Assembly: GCF_000003605.2 (NCBI RefSeq)
Contig: NW_003134350.1
Coordinates: 246,428 to 261,825 of the forward strand
Source: Saccoglossus kowalevskii
Taxonomy: Eukaryota > Hemichordata > Enteropneusta > Harrimaniidae
DNA length: 15,398 nucleotides
Direction: 5' to 3'
Below the pieces are notes generated by a model. The model saw only the letters and a program-made list of their open reading frames with translations. It searched no databases and was not told the origin of the DNA. Below, piece by piece: positions 1 through 9,733 of the stretch. The position numbers and the translations under genes are program-made. Numbering within the stretch: the stretch's first letter is position 1; the number at the start of each line of letters is the position of its first letter.

Positions 1-20
1 CTGTATAACCCCAGGTAAGA
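1..20 (+). other. Possible splice donor at the left edge
   Basis: CCCCAG/GTAAGATC, with the GT at 15-16, is a near-perfect donor. If used, positions 1-14 would end a plus-strand exon lying mostly outside the window. No downstream partner is identified except possibly 8597. Confidence 0.15.
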
Positions 21-839
21 TCTTAACTCAGGCAGCTAATGACCTAAGACACGTGCAGCCATTCCACTGCGATAGTGATGCTCAATTGAAAGTAGTAACG
101 GAGATTGGAAATCTAACACATACCGATGCAAACCATGCATTGGTTTATACGAAGATTACAAATTGACCACACTTAGATGCTAAATAAAGTTTACTGCTGA
201 AAATAATGAACATATCGTCAACAATTTGTTAATGCGATGGCTTGAGTTATGATTTAACCACAGCAGATACAGACTCGGTTTCGGTTGAATGGCCTATGAA
301 AATTAGCATATTAAAATTATGTATTCAATTATGGGATAGGTGTTGAATTATTAATAAAAGAATAACAAAGCGTTCAACCAATCATTATGTTTTTTTTATA
401 ATAAGCTGCATCGTATCCCAGCTGTGTAGCCAGTGTACACGATTTTATTAACGTCAGTGCGGTTGTTCGTGTAGTAAAGGCAGGCAGTGACGAACAGGTG
501 GTTCTGACGTCTGCATATAATATTGCATGTCATTGATTAACTGTCATCACTCAAGAATCCCACTTCAGGGGCAAATTGGGTTGTCGACTTTAAGACTGTC
601 GACGGTACATCAAAGAATAGACATAGAATTGCATACAGTACTGAGAAAAGTTATTCCTAAAAAAATCTACAAGACATTCTAGATTTCAATGTATCGATTC
701 ATGTAAACACAATTGTTTCGACAAAGAAATGCAATATGATATTTTTGGAATTTAGAACAAAGTCTTTATGTACTATTTTCAAATGTATACGTTACTTACA
801 AATTGATCGTTGTGTATTTAGAATGACACATCATATCAA
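15..839. other. No gene seen
   Basis: AT-rich DNA with frequent stops in all frames. Two GTCGAC sites lie about 15 bp apart near 583-602. Nothing else stands out. Confidence 0.5.
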
Positions 840-1090
840 TCACAGCAAACAATAATGGCGAAACAAAATACTTGTTTCAATAAAATACTGTGTTCCTTTC
901 AATACTATACTCAACGCATCGTAAAAAGAAACTTCGATATGTAAATTTAAACTGTCATCTGCTACATAAAACAGGGCGTCACACCTCTCATAGTAAGAGC
1001 TGTAGTTCTCAGGTTGGGGTTCAGGCAATATGGTATTGAGTTCGATATTTCCATCCAACATTAGAGTATAAAAGGCCAACCACAAACTGA
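840..1090 (-). other. Candidate exon or relic reading frame, unrecognised
   Basis: The minus-strand frame is open from a possible acceptor (TTATATCAG ending near 1088) to a TGA at 840-842, with no ATG at its left edge. The middle part (LPEPQPENYSSYYERCDALF) has protein-like composition with mixed third positions, unlike most AT-rich frames here. Possible donors are GAGAG/GTGTGA and TTGA/GTATAG. No family is recognised, and it does not resemble convertase sequence. Confidence 0.25.
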
Positions 1091-2293
1091 TATAACAATA
1101 TCGATTATGTTAAAGACGGCGTTCTCGTGTGAGCGAAGTAATTTTCTCAGGAAATATGACCAATATAATCGATTGATTTGGCACAAAATCTCATAAACAC
1201 AGGAAGAAGAAATATGTTAATATTTCGATTTCATTTTTCAAGATATGGAAACTGAAATATACAAAGAATTGAAAAGTACAATGAAATGTTTAGAGATTTA
1301 GGAATAACAAACGTCATAAATGAATTGAATAATTTGAAAAACGATGGCAAGATATATGTTAAAGGTACAACTCTCACAATGGTACGGTTTACGCCAGTAG
1401 TAGTGGTCTAGTGCAAAAGTTCCCAATGGTTGAACTACACTGGGATTCGCCGCATAATAGTTGTGTTATCTTTCCCGTTGATTTTATTTAAAGCATTCGA
1501 CGTTTGAATTAAAAATATTTAAATACATCATCTTTTCCGATGTATATATCAAACACATGCGAAGCATGATGTAAAACTAAGGGGATGTTTTCTCCGGGGG
1601 AAGTTTTGTGCGAGGAACGTTTTGTTTGCACTCATTCGCGGGATACAAATAGTGTAGGAAATCATCATGAAATGGGAGTCCTACCTCATTCTCAGTATAT
1701 GTATTAGTCGATAAACAGTACAAACAAGATTGACAGGTACCGTGACAATGTCATCGATTTTTTCCGTGTTTGTCTATTCGTAAATACATAGACCGTCCAT
1801 TTAATTTAGATACTTTTGGATAAAGTATTGGATATCCTGTAGATAACGCTCTGAACGACGTATCTATAATTTTATCACTTAAAAATCGAAGACAAAATTG
1901 CCGATAATCGCTTCCTGTGTATGTATGCATGTATGCATGCAGGTAGATGATTTCCGAGTTCCGAAATCTGTGAAAAGACATTTCACTCAAGATACGCTTT
2001 TATCCGGTGATATCAACTTGTTAATGATCAGCTCAAGAGCGAATGGATTAGTATACGGCAAGAGATGTGTCGTGCACAAACAATGTTTGTCACTTGCAAA
2101 GTGCTAACTACTGTTCTAAACTTCCGTTTGCATCATTGGAAGAGGTCACCCGGAAATAGTCGACATCCTATGAAATTGATGCAAATTTCCCGCTTTATTT
2201 TAAGTGAAGCGTTTCTCAATATTAACAAAAAGTTGGACGTATGGTAAATTTATAATTTTAATTAATAGACACGCAGTTGCAACTCGTATAAAA
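1091..2293. other. No gene seen
   Basis: Only short overlapping frames on both strands (1751-2247), none recognised. A minus-strand donor-like GAG/GTAGGA lies near 1680 with no clear exon behind it. Confidence 0.5.
1917..1942. repeat. Short ATGT/ATGC tetranucleotide repeat
   Basis: Alternating GTAT and GCAT units (TGTATGTATGCATGTATGC). The unit is self-complementary in part, so it also reads as a local palindrome. Confidence 0.8.
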
Positions 2294-2386
2294 CAGTCAT
2301 TCATTAATGGCCGCCATGCAAGTTTAGCGGCACCGTAAACCTCCCGGTTTTGTGATATGCGATTCATCAAAACCGGGAGATGACTG
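2294..2386. repeat. Nested inverted-repeat cluster (possible structured RNA or foldback element)
   Basis: The outer arms are CAGTCAT (2294-2300) and ATGACTG (2380-2386). Inside are GTTTAGCGG/CCGTAAAC (2322-2340, one bulge, 2-nt loop) and CTCCCGGTTTTG/CAAAACCGGGAG (2341-2352 with 2368-2379, 12 perfect pairs, 15-nt loop). An alternative pairing GCCGC (2310-2314) with GCGGC (2327-2331) competes with the first hairpin. The two hairpins abut and sit inside the outer stem, giving a three-way-junction shape. The arms are GC-rich in AT-rich surroundings. Confidence 0.7.
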
Positions 2387-3299
2387 ACAATTGACATAAA
2401 TTAAACCTTGCAGAGTTGTCCAGAATCACAAGAGATTTCAATGGCAAGTCGCGGACGTCTATTCTCATAAATGATTTATTATAAAATCATAAATCGCACC
2501 ACTCTTCACAGTAGTGTCATCGCTCAGAGATATAATCTATTTTAACTGACGGTTAATTTCTGAAGCTAATTGTGAAAATTAGCACCTTATATATGATGCA
2601 AGGCGAAAAGCGAAAAAACAAGTCTACGCCACATTACGCTTTCCATCAGATTCTTTGTATTAAACTGCCGTGACGCTGATTCTATACCAAGTAATTTCGG
2701 GAGGGAGGGGAGTTAGGAGGAAAAGGACAGCTACATGATGATATTTATTTAGCAAATATTTGCACGTGAAAATAGAAATATGCTTACTTAGTATACGTCA
2801 TCGTCAAAGCTGTCACGGGCGTATCGACTGAGTTCGATGTAGTGGCTGGTGAATTGGTATAACAACGACGACAACCACAAAATCAACAACAGTACAGTGA
2901 GGTCAGATTTCTTCCATACATTTGTTAATTTTTTATTATTATTAATGGGGTCGTAAAGACGAAACTGGTTGTGCACAAATGTGTGCAATATGGCGTATTT
3001 GACAAACGTCATAGCGTAATTTGGTATAAATTGGTTTTCAATCCTCACGTCATGCAATTGTTGAAAATTCAAATTATTCGACCTAATGTATCAGATATAA
3101 TAATGAGTCCACTATGTAAAATATTATCTATATATTCGTAGTTATAGATGTCATATTATTCGTCACATTGACGTCATGGCATCCATACTTGAGTTTGAGT
3201 ACTGGAATTGGACAATACTGCAGCGTTTTATGTAGTGTAATTAAAATGGAATCTTCATTCCCTGCTGCAACTACTGCGCATGCTCTACCCATGTTCTGT
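2387..3299. other. No gene supported
   Basis: A minus frame (2788-3072) holds a hydrophobic run LTVLLLILWLSSLLY and an acidic tail, but it opens on TTG and has no recognised family. The rest is AT-rich, with the CRE at 3169. Confidence 0.45.
3169..3176. promoter_or_regulatory. Perfect CRE palindrome TGACGTCA
   Basis: Exact CREB/ATF consensus about 150 bp left of the minisatellite. No gene start is recognised next to it, so only the match itself is supported. Confidence 0.25.
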
Positions 3300-3330
3300 T
3301 CGATATAAAGCGATATAGTGTTAGAACATC

Positions 3331-4542
3331 GCGGAATTTGTTCTATGATATCACTGTGTCATATCGCACATAACCTTGTTAAATAGCACATAACATTGTC
3401 ATATCGCATATCACCTGGTTATTACCCTCATTGTTATATCAATCGGAACTAGAATATCGCGGAATTTGTACTATGATATCACTGTGTCATATCGCACATA
3501 ACCTTGTTAAATCGCACATAACATGGTCATATGGCATATCACCTGGTTATTACCCTCATTGTTATATCAATCGGAACTAGAATATCGCGGAATTTGTACT
3601 ATGATATCACTGTGTCATATCGCACATAACCTTGTTAAATCGCACATAACATGGTCATATGGTATATCCCCTGGTTATTACCCTCATTGTTATATCAATC
3701 AGGACTGTGTTATCGCGGAATGTGTTATATGATATCACTGTGTCATATCGCGCATAACCTTGTTAAATCGCACATAACATGGTCATATGGCATATCACCT
3801 GGTTATTACCCTCATTGTTATATCAATCAGAACTGTGTTATCGCGGAATTTGTTATATGATATCACTGTGTCATATCGCGCATAACCTTGTTAAATCGCA
3901 CATAACATGGTCATATGGCATATCCCCTGGTTATTACCCTCATTGTTATATCAATCAGGACTGTGTTATCGCGGAATGTGTTATATGATATCACTGTGTC
4001 ATATCGCGCATAACCTTGTTAAATCGCACATAACATGGTCATATGGCATATCACCTGGTTATTACCCTCATTGTTATATCAATCAGGACTGTGTTATCGC
4101 GGAATGTGTTATATGATATCACTGTGTCATATCGCGCATAACCTCGTTAAATCGCACATAACCTTGTTAAATCGCACATAACATGGTCATATGGCATATC
4201 ACCTGGAGACTACCCTTATTGTTATATCAATCAGGACTGTGTTATCGCGGAATGTGTTATATGATATCACTGTGTCATATCGCGCATAACCTCGTTAAAT
4301 CGCACATAACCTTGTTAAATCGCACATAACATGGTCATATGGCATATCACCTGGTTATTACCCTCATTGTTATATCAATCAGGACTGTGTTATCGCGGAA
4401 TGTGTTATATGATATCACTGTGTCATATCGCGCATAACCTCGTTAAATCGCACATAACCTTGTTAAATCGCACATCACATGGTCATATCGCATATCACCT
4501 GGAGACTACCCTTATTGTTATATCAATCGGAACTGTGTTATT
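3331..4542. repeat. Minisatellite of nine 128/148-bp units with 20-bp internal subrepeats
   Basis: The anchor GCGGAAT recurs at 3331, 3459, 3587, 3715, 3843, 3971, 4099, 4247 and 4395. The first six steps are exactly 128 bp and the last two are 148 bp. The 20-bp difference is one extra copy of the submotif CGCACATAACCTTGTTAAAT. Within a unit, three consecutive 20-mers are related to each other, so the array is nested. Variants alternate: TCCCC/TCACC with AGGACT/AGAACT across 3587-3970 suggests a 256-bp dimer, and GGAGACTACC/GGTTATTACC alternates in the 148-bp units. Edge units (3331-3586 and after 4541) are the most diverged, as expected from unequal exchange. Decayed repeat sequence extends to roughly 3300 and 4595. 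Because 128 is not a multiple of three, the overlapping 69-codon frames in the array are artefacts of periodicity. Confidence 0.97.
4141..4180. repeat. Duplicated 20-bp submotif that makes 148-bp units
   Basis: Two near-identical 20-mers ending in CGTTAAAT and TTGTTAAAT lie side by side here. The same doubling recurs about 148 and 296 bp further on, while the earlier 128-bp units carry only one. The duplication therefore arose once and then spread by unit-level amplification. Confidence 0.8.
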
Positions 4543-4595
4543 GTATCTCATATTATAACTGCGTTGAATCGCACATAAATTGGTAATGTCGCGCG

Positions 4596-5051
4596 TATTA
4601 AGAATTACAGTACGCACTACTACCCCGTACACAGTAAATGCGGTGCTAATGTTAGCTCAATAGCAAATGCCCTTTTATACAAACATATCAATACTAAACG
4701 AGAGTTGACGTATGTCCACCTCACCCCCTTACCCGTGAAAATATTAAATCAGTAAAATTAGGTTGTATAGTTACTATATCATGTAAATAATGCTCAGTGA
4801 CATATATAGTTTAATACTGTCATTGTTCAAATTCAGTACATTGTCATTTCAGTAACACGAAGCAGTAAATACGAACACAAAATGGAAACTATAATTCCAA
4901 TATGGATGAACACAACTAGCTAATGACACGACATCGGAGTATAGATGGCTGTGTTATCACAAGACAGACACTTTAGAAATTAAATATTGAAATTTGATAT
5001 TAATAAAAAGTAGAACAGAAAAAAAACAGTTGTTTTTGTTTCGGGGGGGTA
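4596..5051. other. No gene seen
   Basis: AT-rich single-copy-looking DNA with poly-A and a G7 run near 5043. Confidence 0.5.
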
Positions 5052-5252
5052 ATGAAGATATGCGTCACTTATCGCACGTCTTATTTACTATTCACTGTTG
5101 TGACGTTGCGCATGAATTACCGCGTCAGATATGGTGTAAACGTCACGGTGTTAACGTTAATCGTCATCACTTTATGTGTGTTGGAACACGGAGACGCGGA
5201 TATATGCAGCACAAACAAGATTTGTGACAGCAGTGTTGTCACAAGCACATAA
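5052..5252 (+). other. Small ORF, 66 aa, hydrophobic with a short Cys-bearing tail
   Basis: It starts at a true ATG with G at -3. There are two hydrophobic segments (SYLLFTVVTL and VTVLTLIVITLCVL) and a polar tail, HGDADICSTNKIC. If translation began at the inner ATG (5112), it would resemble a signal peptide followed by a short secreted peptide. AATAAA hexamers lie 61 and 76 bases after the stop. Local GC is higher than the surroundings. No homology is recognised and a second frame is also open here, so it could be chance. Confidence 0.2.
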
Positions 5253-5295
5253 TACATTTTGAATATGAATAACAATTTTTACTCACATGATGCAA

Positions 5296-5303
5296 TGACG
5301 TCA
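5296..5303. promoter_or_regulatory. Perfect CRE palindrome TGACGTCA
   Basis: Exact CREB/ATF consensus between the small ORF ending at 5252 and the stem-loop at 5338. There is no recognised promoter nearby. Confidence 0.25.
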
Positions 5304-5337
5304 ACAATGCCAAATAAAAACATATTTAATAAAAGAT

Positions 5338-5380
5338 AAATCCCGATGCTGCTCAATAAACGAGTAACATCGGGGATAAT
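5338..5380. repeat. Stem-loop with AATAAA in the loop
   Basis: CCCGATG (5342-5348) pairs with CATCGGG (5368-5374). Outer AAAT/ATTT arms extend the helix with small bulges, and an inner CTC/GAG closes a loop holding AATAAA. It could be a transcript-end structure or a chance palindrome. Two further AATAAA hexamers lie just left, at 5313 and 5328. Confidence 0.55.
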
Positions 5381-6401
5381 TTCATAATTTGACTGCGAGG
5401 TAGACGATTCTGAAGCCAACCCAGTATTATTAGCTGATAAATATATTTATAAGTGAAAATGGCGATCGAATTTCAAAACGTGATAAACAAATACAAATTA
5501 ATAATATTAAACAAAACAAAAAAATATAATATTTATCTAAAGTGTACAAAGCGACAGATCAACCCCTGAGGTTCGAGAACAATAAATCGAACGTTTACCT
5601 GCAAACGCTTTTTTCGAATACGAACGAGAAAATGATAAAATATATTCGAACAAATTAAATACCGCGTGACACAGAAACTGTCTATTCGTCACCAAGGTAA
5701 AATAACCCACCAGTATCAGAAATTTAAATTGGTCTTTGACGGTTAATCTAGATTTAGCATAAATCACTGTATCGGAGAGTGAGAAGGGGTGTTGAATCTT
5801 GACAAATGAGGCTTAACAGGTATTTAACTTTAATCATTATAATTTCCTAGGATTAGTTTTTTCTCGACTATCTCAGTCACCAGCTAAATATAATCACTTG
5901 ACCAAAAAAAGTTGAATAGCATAACAAGCTGTAGTTTTAAAAAACATAGTAGTATTGTGCCTCTCATTTTTTTTATATAGATAGTACTTTGAGTTAACAT
6001 GTTGATTCCCAAAACAGAAGTACGTGGGAAAGCTTGAAAAAAGTTTACTCTGATGTGCGTATATGTTGTTTGCATATAAAATTTGGCTGAAACAGGAGCA
6101 TAAGTTTCTATTTCGTTTTCAATTTGGAAACTAGATCATAATGATCAATTTGCCGCAAATTCTGAGTTGTCGGTAATTCATGATCTCATCTACAATGCCA
6201 TAAACTGGTTACGGCATATATATCCACGAACAAATCATTGTAGGGTTGTGATATTATTGTTGATAAAATACAGATAATAATGAATAAAATAAAAGTCTGA
6301 AAATGTTGTAAATATGTCTCTGGCAAAAATAATCATCGGAAAATACAACATCACAAAGAGAACCTACCTCTGTATATTACTAATTCACATCTATAAGAAA
6401 G
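5381..6401. other. No gene seen
   Basis: AT-rich, with short minus-strand frames at 5537-5767 and 5884-6075 that are not recognised. CAG/GTAAAC near 5599 (minus) is a good isolated donor. Confidence 0.5.
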
Positions 6402-6839
6402 ATGTTCAAGTTCAAATCTCGTGATTTTAAAATAGAATCTGGGGGATATTCACCTCTTAGGGTTCAATGGGATTATAGAGGTTTAACCCAATCTGTTGAT
6501 ACTATTGTTGTTTATGGAAGACGAAAATTAAATTTTTTTTGTTACATACTACTCGTGTATGTACTTTTGGAAGATATTACTTTATCTTGGCTAAATGCGG
6601 AATGTTTCCAGCCAAACAAGAATACTTTACTCGTCTGCCCACACGTGTACCTTTGCAATGTTCTTTTCAGTTTCGATGTCAAACCTTTCAAAGTGAGTAA
6701 TGAATTCCGAATATACGTGATTATAATCTTAAATGAGTTGTATAAACAATGTGATGATCGCCATATTCAATTCTACCTGTTTTGCACAATGTTATTCAAT
6801 TATTCATGTATCCCACATTTTATAATTATCAGTATTTAG
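6402..6839 (+). other. Longest ATG-initiated frame in the window, 145 aa, no recognised domain
   Basis: The start is an ATG with A at -3. The sequence is rich in Phe, Tyr, Ile, Leu and Cys (for example FFCYILLVYVLL), a composition typical of translated AT-rich DNA. It has no domain, repeat or motif that I recognise and no clear intron boundaries. With about 7% stop codons expected, a frame this long should appear by chance well under once per window, which is the only support. Confidence 0.2.
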
Positions 6840-6931
6840 GTATTATCAGCGACCAGAACGTGTTGGTTTTTATTAAAATGTTGTTATTATATATTGTTGT
6901 GACATGGCACAGCTCTCGACATTGAATATCA

Positions 6932-7039
6932 ATGTTGTCTCTGCTGATTTTTGCTAAGTGCGTATTGCTAGTGATAGTGCTGATGGTACATACAGCGCAT
7001 TTTCCACAGAAATTATATTACTTTCTTGGAACTATCTGA
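6932..7039 (+). other. 35-codon signal-peptide-like ORF, followed by an open frame to 7166
   Basis: MLSLLIFAKCVLLVIVLMVH reads like a secretory signal, and the stop is TGA at 7037-7039. In the +1 frame, positions 6984-7166 are open and include CPYIYHNGIVPPRTHTLG and three Cys. A genuine small secreted protein with an intron, or a frameshifted relic, could give this layout. The ATG context is weak and nothing is recognised. Confidence 0.15.
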
Positions 7040-7169
7040 CAGGGATGTGTGCCCATATATCTATCATAATGGTATTGTTCCCCCAAGGACGCATACGTTA
7101 GGAACGATTCTTGACATGTGCATGACTTCGTATAGGTCGACCCCTTTTCGGTGTTTAATCCCAAGCTGA

Positions 7170-7720
7170 TTTGAGCTCTGGTGTTCACCATTCATATCAT
7201 AGCTGGTTCAAGTAATTGATTTGGAGTATGTCAAATAAATTTAATAAACACGCGTAAAATATGTTTTCTATCATAATCGAGGTCTATCCATTGTAAACAT
7301 ATCACCAGCATTATTTTCGTCAAATTATAGAGCATTGGAGATAAAACAAATTACAAGAAGAATCGTCACATCGAAATAATATTCAAAGCACAATAAAAAA
7401 GAAATTATGCGCAGAGATAATATATTACGGTTGCAGAGGGATCCGAGTGGTGGCGTAAATTTTAACAGTTTCTTACCGTTAGTATGCAACGCGTTGATAT
7501 ATGTGAAACTGACATTTAATATACCCATAGTTGTCAGCACATATGTTGGCAAACACTTTGTAAGAGTCTTTTACGCTAATGGTACTAGCCAGATCAGAAA
7601 ATAGCGCAGTCGACTAAAAATGGAATTTGTGCGTTCTTTTCCACTTTCACGAAATATGTAATATGTTTAGTTATCACGTAAGCACAGATTTACTGTATTT
7701 ATATATTCAGAACCATTTTC
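7170..7720. other. No gene supported apart from a weak ORF at 7407
   Basis: AT-rich, with short open frames on both strands overlapping at 7325-7604. No motif is recognised. Confidence 0.45.
7407..7604 (+). other. 65-aa ORF, unrecognised
   Basis: It starts at a true ATG with A at -3. The content is moderately protein-like (DPSGGVNF; KHFVRVFYANGTSQ), without a recognised motif. A 75-codon frame is open on the opposite strand, which lowers the weight of both. Confidence 0.12.
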
Positions 7721-8080
7721 GTAGCTATGATAGGACTTTATTTTAGATTCTGTTACATTAATTAAGTTTATCAACAAATAACAGCATCAATGTTATTCGT
7801 ATTCACATTCAGGGCTATTTTAAATTAAGTCCTCGCTATATAAGACAGTATTTTAAATCCTGTTGCATAAATTAAGTTATCAATCAATCAAAGCCCAGTG
7901 CAATTCGTATTCATGTGCATATTTTGTATTAAATCGCAGCCAAATAAAATAAATTTACCGATCACAGTCTAAATGCTATTTATAGTCAGGTCTATTGTAA
8001 TACGTAGATAGGATGGTATTTTAGATCGACTTGCATAAAATAAATCCATCATCCAATCACAGTCAAGGGGATAATTTACA
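7721..8080. repeat. Highly diverged tandem repeat, three to four copies
   Basis: The phrase GCTAT-ATA-GA-x-TATTTTAGAT-CTGTTGCAT-AATTAAG recurs in decayed form at about 7721, 7832 and 8001. A weaker copy lies between the last two (AAATAAATTTACCGATCACAGTC near 7945, shown here split as AAATAAATTTACC and GATCACAGTC). Shared tails include CAATCACAGTC and ATTCGTATTCA. Spacing is about 111 bp between the first two copies. Confidence 0.6.
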
Positions 8081-8269
8081 GGAGCGGTACACTGCGATGA
8101 TGTAATTCTTTATAAAACCTCCGATGTATTCATGTATATTAACGTATCCAGTGCTTACAACGTGAATTCCCCGCGCTTTTATACTGCAATTCATAAAACG
8201 TCTTTCGATCAATTCGCAACCCGAATGTTTTTTTGTTTTGTTTTTTGTATTCACGTAATATAAATGCAT
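8063..8269 (-). other. 68-aa ORF, unrecognised
   Basis: ATG at 8269-8267, with a Lys-rich N-terminus, then CELIERRFMNC and GYVNIHEYIGGF. Its right half (low coordinates) runs into the last copy of the diverged tandem repeat. It is on the same strand as the convertase exon, but no convertase sequence is seen in it. Confidence 0.12.
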
Positions 8270-8596
8270 ATATGCATTAATATTTTGTTTAATCTTCCTC
8301 TGCTACTAACTAATACTGTGACCCGGCCATTTCATAGGATACAAGCTGTGGCTATGATAATAAACAAAACAGATTAAATGTCCACATACAATGCAGCTTG
8401 TTATATATCTCTGCCTTAGGTGACCTACACACCATAGATGTGCTATTTTTAAAGAAAAGTATGTAATTATTATTTTAAGAAATAACCAAACAAAAATAAT
8501 TAAAATTCAATAATATAATGTAATTAATATTCGCGACATTAACGTGAACTGTGAATTGTCCACCAGTTAATGTGTTTTGTTCATTTCATGTTACAG
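8270..8596. other. No gene seen; ends in a strong acceptor tract
   Basis: AT-rich with many stops. The last 25 bases form the pyrimidine tract described for the candidate exon. Confidence 0.5.
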
Positions 8597-8719
8597 CACT
8601 ACACGCAATTAAACGCTCAACCTATCAACGCACCGGAAATTAACATGGCACGGGAATGTGAAATGTACATCACATCGAGAGAATCGTTAGCTTTTAGCAA
8701 ACACAGACCTGTTCTGGCG
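8597..8719 (+). other. Candidate 41-codon exon of an unrecognised gene
   Basis: A pyrimidine-rich run ending TTTCATGTTACAG (AG at 8595-8596) is a strong acceptor. GCG followed by GTAAAC at 8720 is a good donor. The 123 bases between are open in one frame only and divisible by three, so this would be a phase-0 exon. The peptide begins HYTQLNAQPINAPE and ends FSKHRPVLA. It contains one Cys and matches no family I recognise. It lies on the strand opposite the convertase, inside what is probably that gene's first intron. An open run of this length occurs by chance about one time in twenty, so splice-site quality carries most of the weight. Confidence 0.25.
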
Positions 8720-9733
8720 GTAAACATTTATTTCATAGCGCATTAAGGCTGTGATCTGACATGAGTGGTGTATTATAACGTTATAGGCAATAGATCCAGG
8801 CGCGTACAAGTACATCACCACAACGCCGAACGTTGCCGAAATTAGAGGGGGATTCATCGATCATATTTAAATCCCGGATCAACATGTGTTTTTACCAGTC
8901 ACACAGGTGATTGATTCTTTTATCTACAAAACCCACTATTTTATCGAGGTTGTAATTATCTAAAGTTGCCCGCACATATAAGTGTACATACAAAACCATA
9001 CCCGAGTTTGAATAATGACACAAACACAATGTTTTATAACGAGCTGGGAATATGTTGCCTACCTATAGCCTTTATTTAGAAATTCAACCATATGGTATAT
9101 ACCACATTTAATTCTATATCTTGTATTAACCAATTTAATTACACTCGCGGGGGACACTTCTCCGTTGTAGTTACGTTTCAGTCTGTGACGTTTTATGATG
9201 GATGGCTGGATTGATGAATGTTTCATGTTTTAGTGAAATGTACCTATCCATATCAGACTTGAACTTATAGTCATGATATTTAATCGAATCCCCGGGACAC
9301 AAAATACACTTGTGATTTGCCCACGTGGGATTAATAAAATATGTTTGGCTTTGTTAGCTTTAACTCAAATATTTAATAGCATATTACATTCTCTCCGTTT
9401 AGATAGATGATCGTGGGGGCAGTGTCGACAGTATCAGGAAAACGCTTTTGAAGGCACCGCAACACCAAAGTATGATGGAATCACTATCATCGTCTAAACG
9501 ATGGCGAGCTTTACGACATGAACTTAATTACTGCAGGCACGTGTCATTTTGTAATAATATCCTGAAAATGGCCGGGCATTATTATTACGCCCTGCCGCGA
9601 TGAATCGATTTCAACCAGTTAAGTGTTCAGGTCACATCCAACGCTCTCAACAAAACGGAATACCCTCATTGTCAATAATTAACACTTATAGTTACTTGTG
9701 ATGATATCAGTTTTAAATATAATGTGTTCCTAC
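8720..9733 (-). other. Start of the convertase's first intron
   Basis: The intron begins with GTAGGA at 9733-9728 on the minus strand. No second convertase exon (expected HY[HIL]F, then a basic cluster) was found by reading. The intron probably runs past the left edge of the window. Confidence 0.5.

Noticed and set aside
2788-3072. Minus frame with a hydrophobic run and acidic tail, considered as the last (membrane) exon of a furin
   Set aside because: It opens on TTG, has no family motif, and none of the intervening catalytic exons can be found between it and the first exon.
3331-4542. CRISPR-like array
   Set aside because: The repeats are head-to-tail with no unique spacers, and the window is eukaryotic.
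3523-4558. Series of overlapping ~69-codon plus-strand frames in the array
   Set aside because: They are one repeat unit translated again and again. The 128-bp period is not a multiple of three, so the frames shift and end regularly. There is no sign of a repeat protein.
5597-5700. Minus-strand IFYHFLVRIRKKR ending at a CAG/GTAAAC donor, considered as convertase exon 2
   Set aside because: YHF and basic residues fit loosely, but the frame does not continue in phase 0 from a good acceptor and the surrounding residues do not match a prodomain.
6402-6425. GTTCAAATC as a tRNA B box
   Set aside because: There is no A box at the right distance upstream and no acceptor-stem pairing. GGTTCGAGAAC near 5574 and TCGAATCCCC near 9289 fail the same way.
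8035-8060. Minus-strand LDDG reading, like the convertase catalytic Asp motif
   Set aside because: It lies in a copy of the diverged tandem repeat and the flanking residues do not match subtilases.
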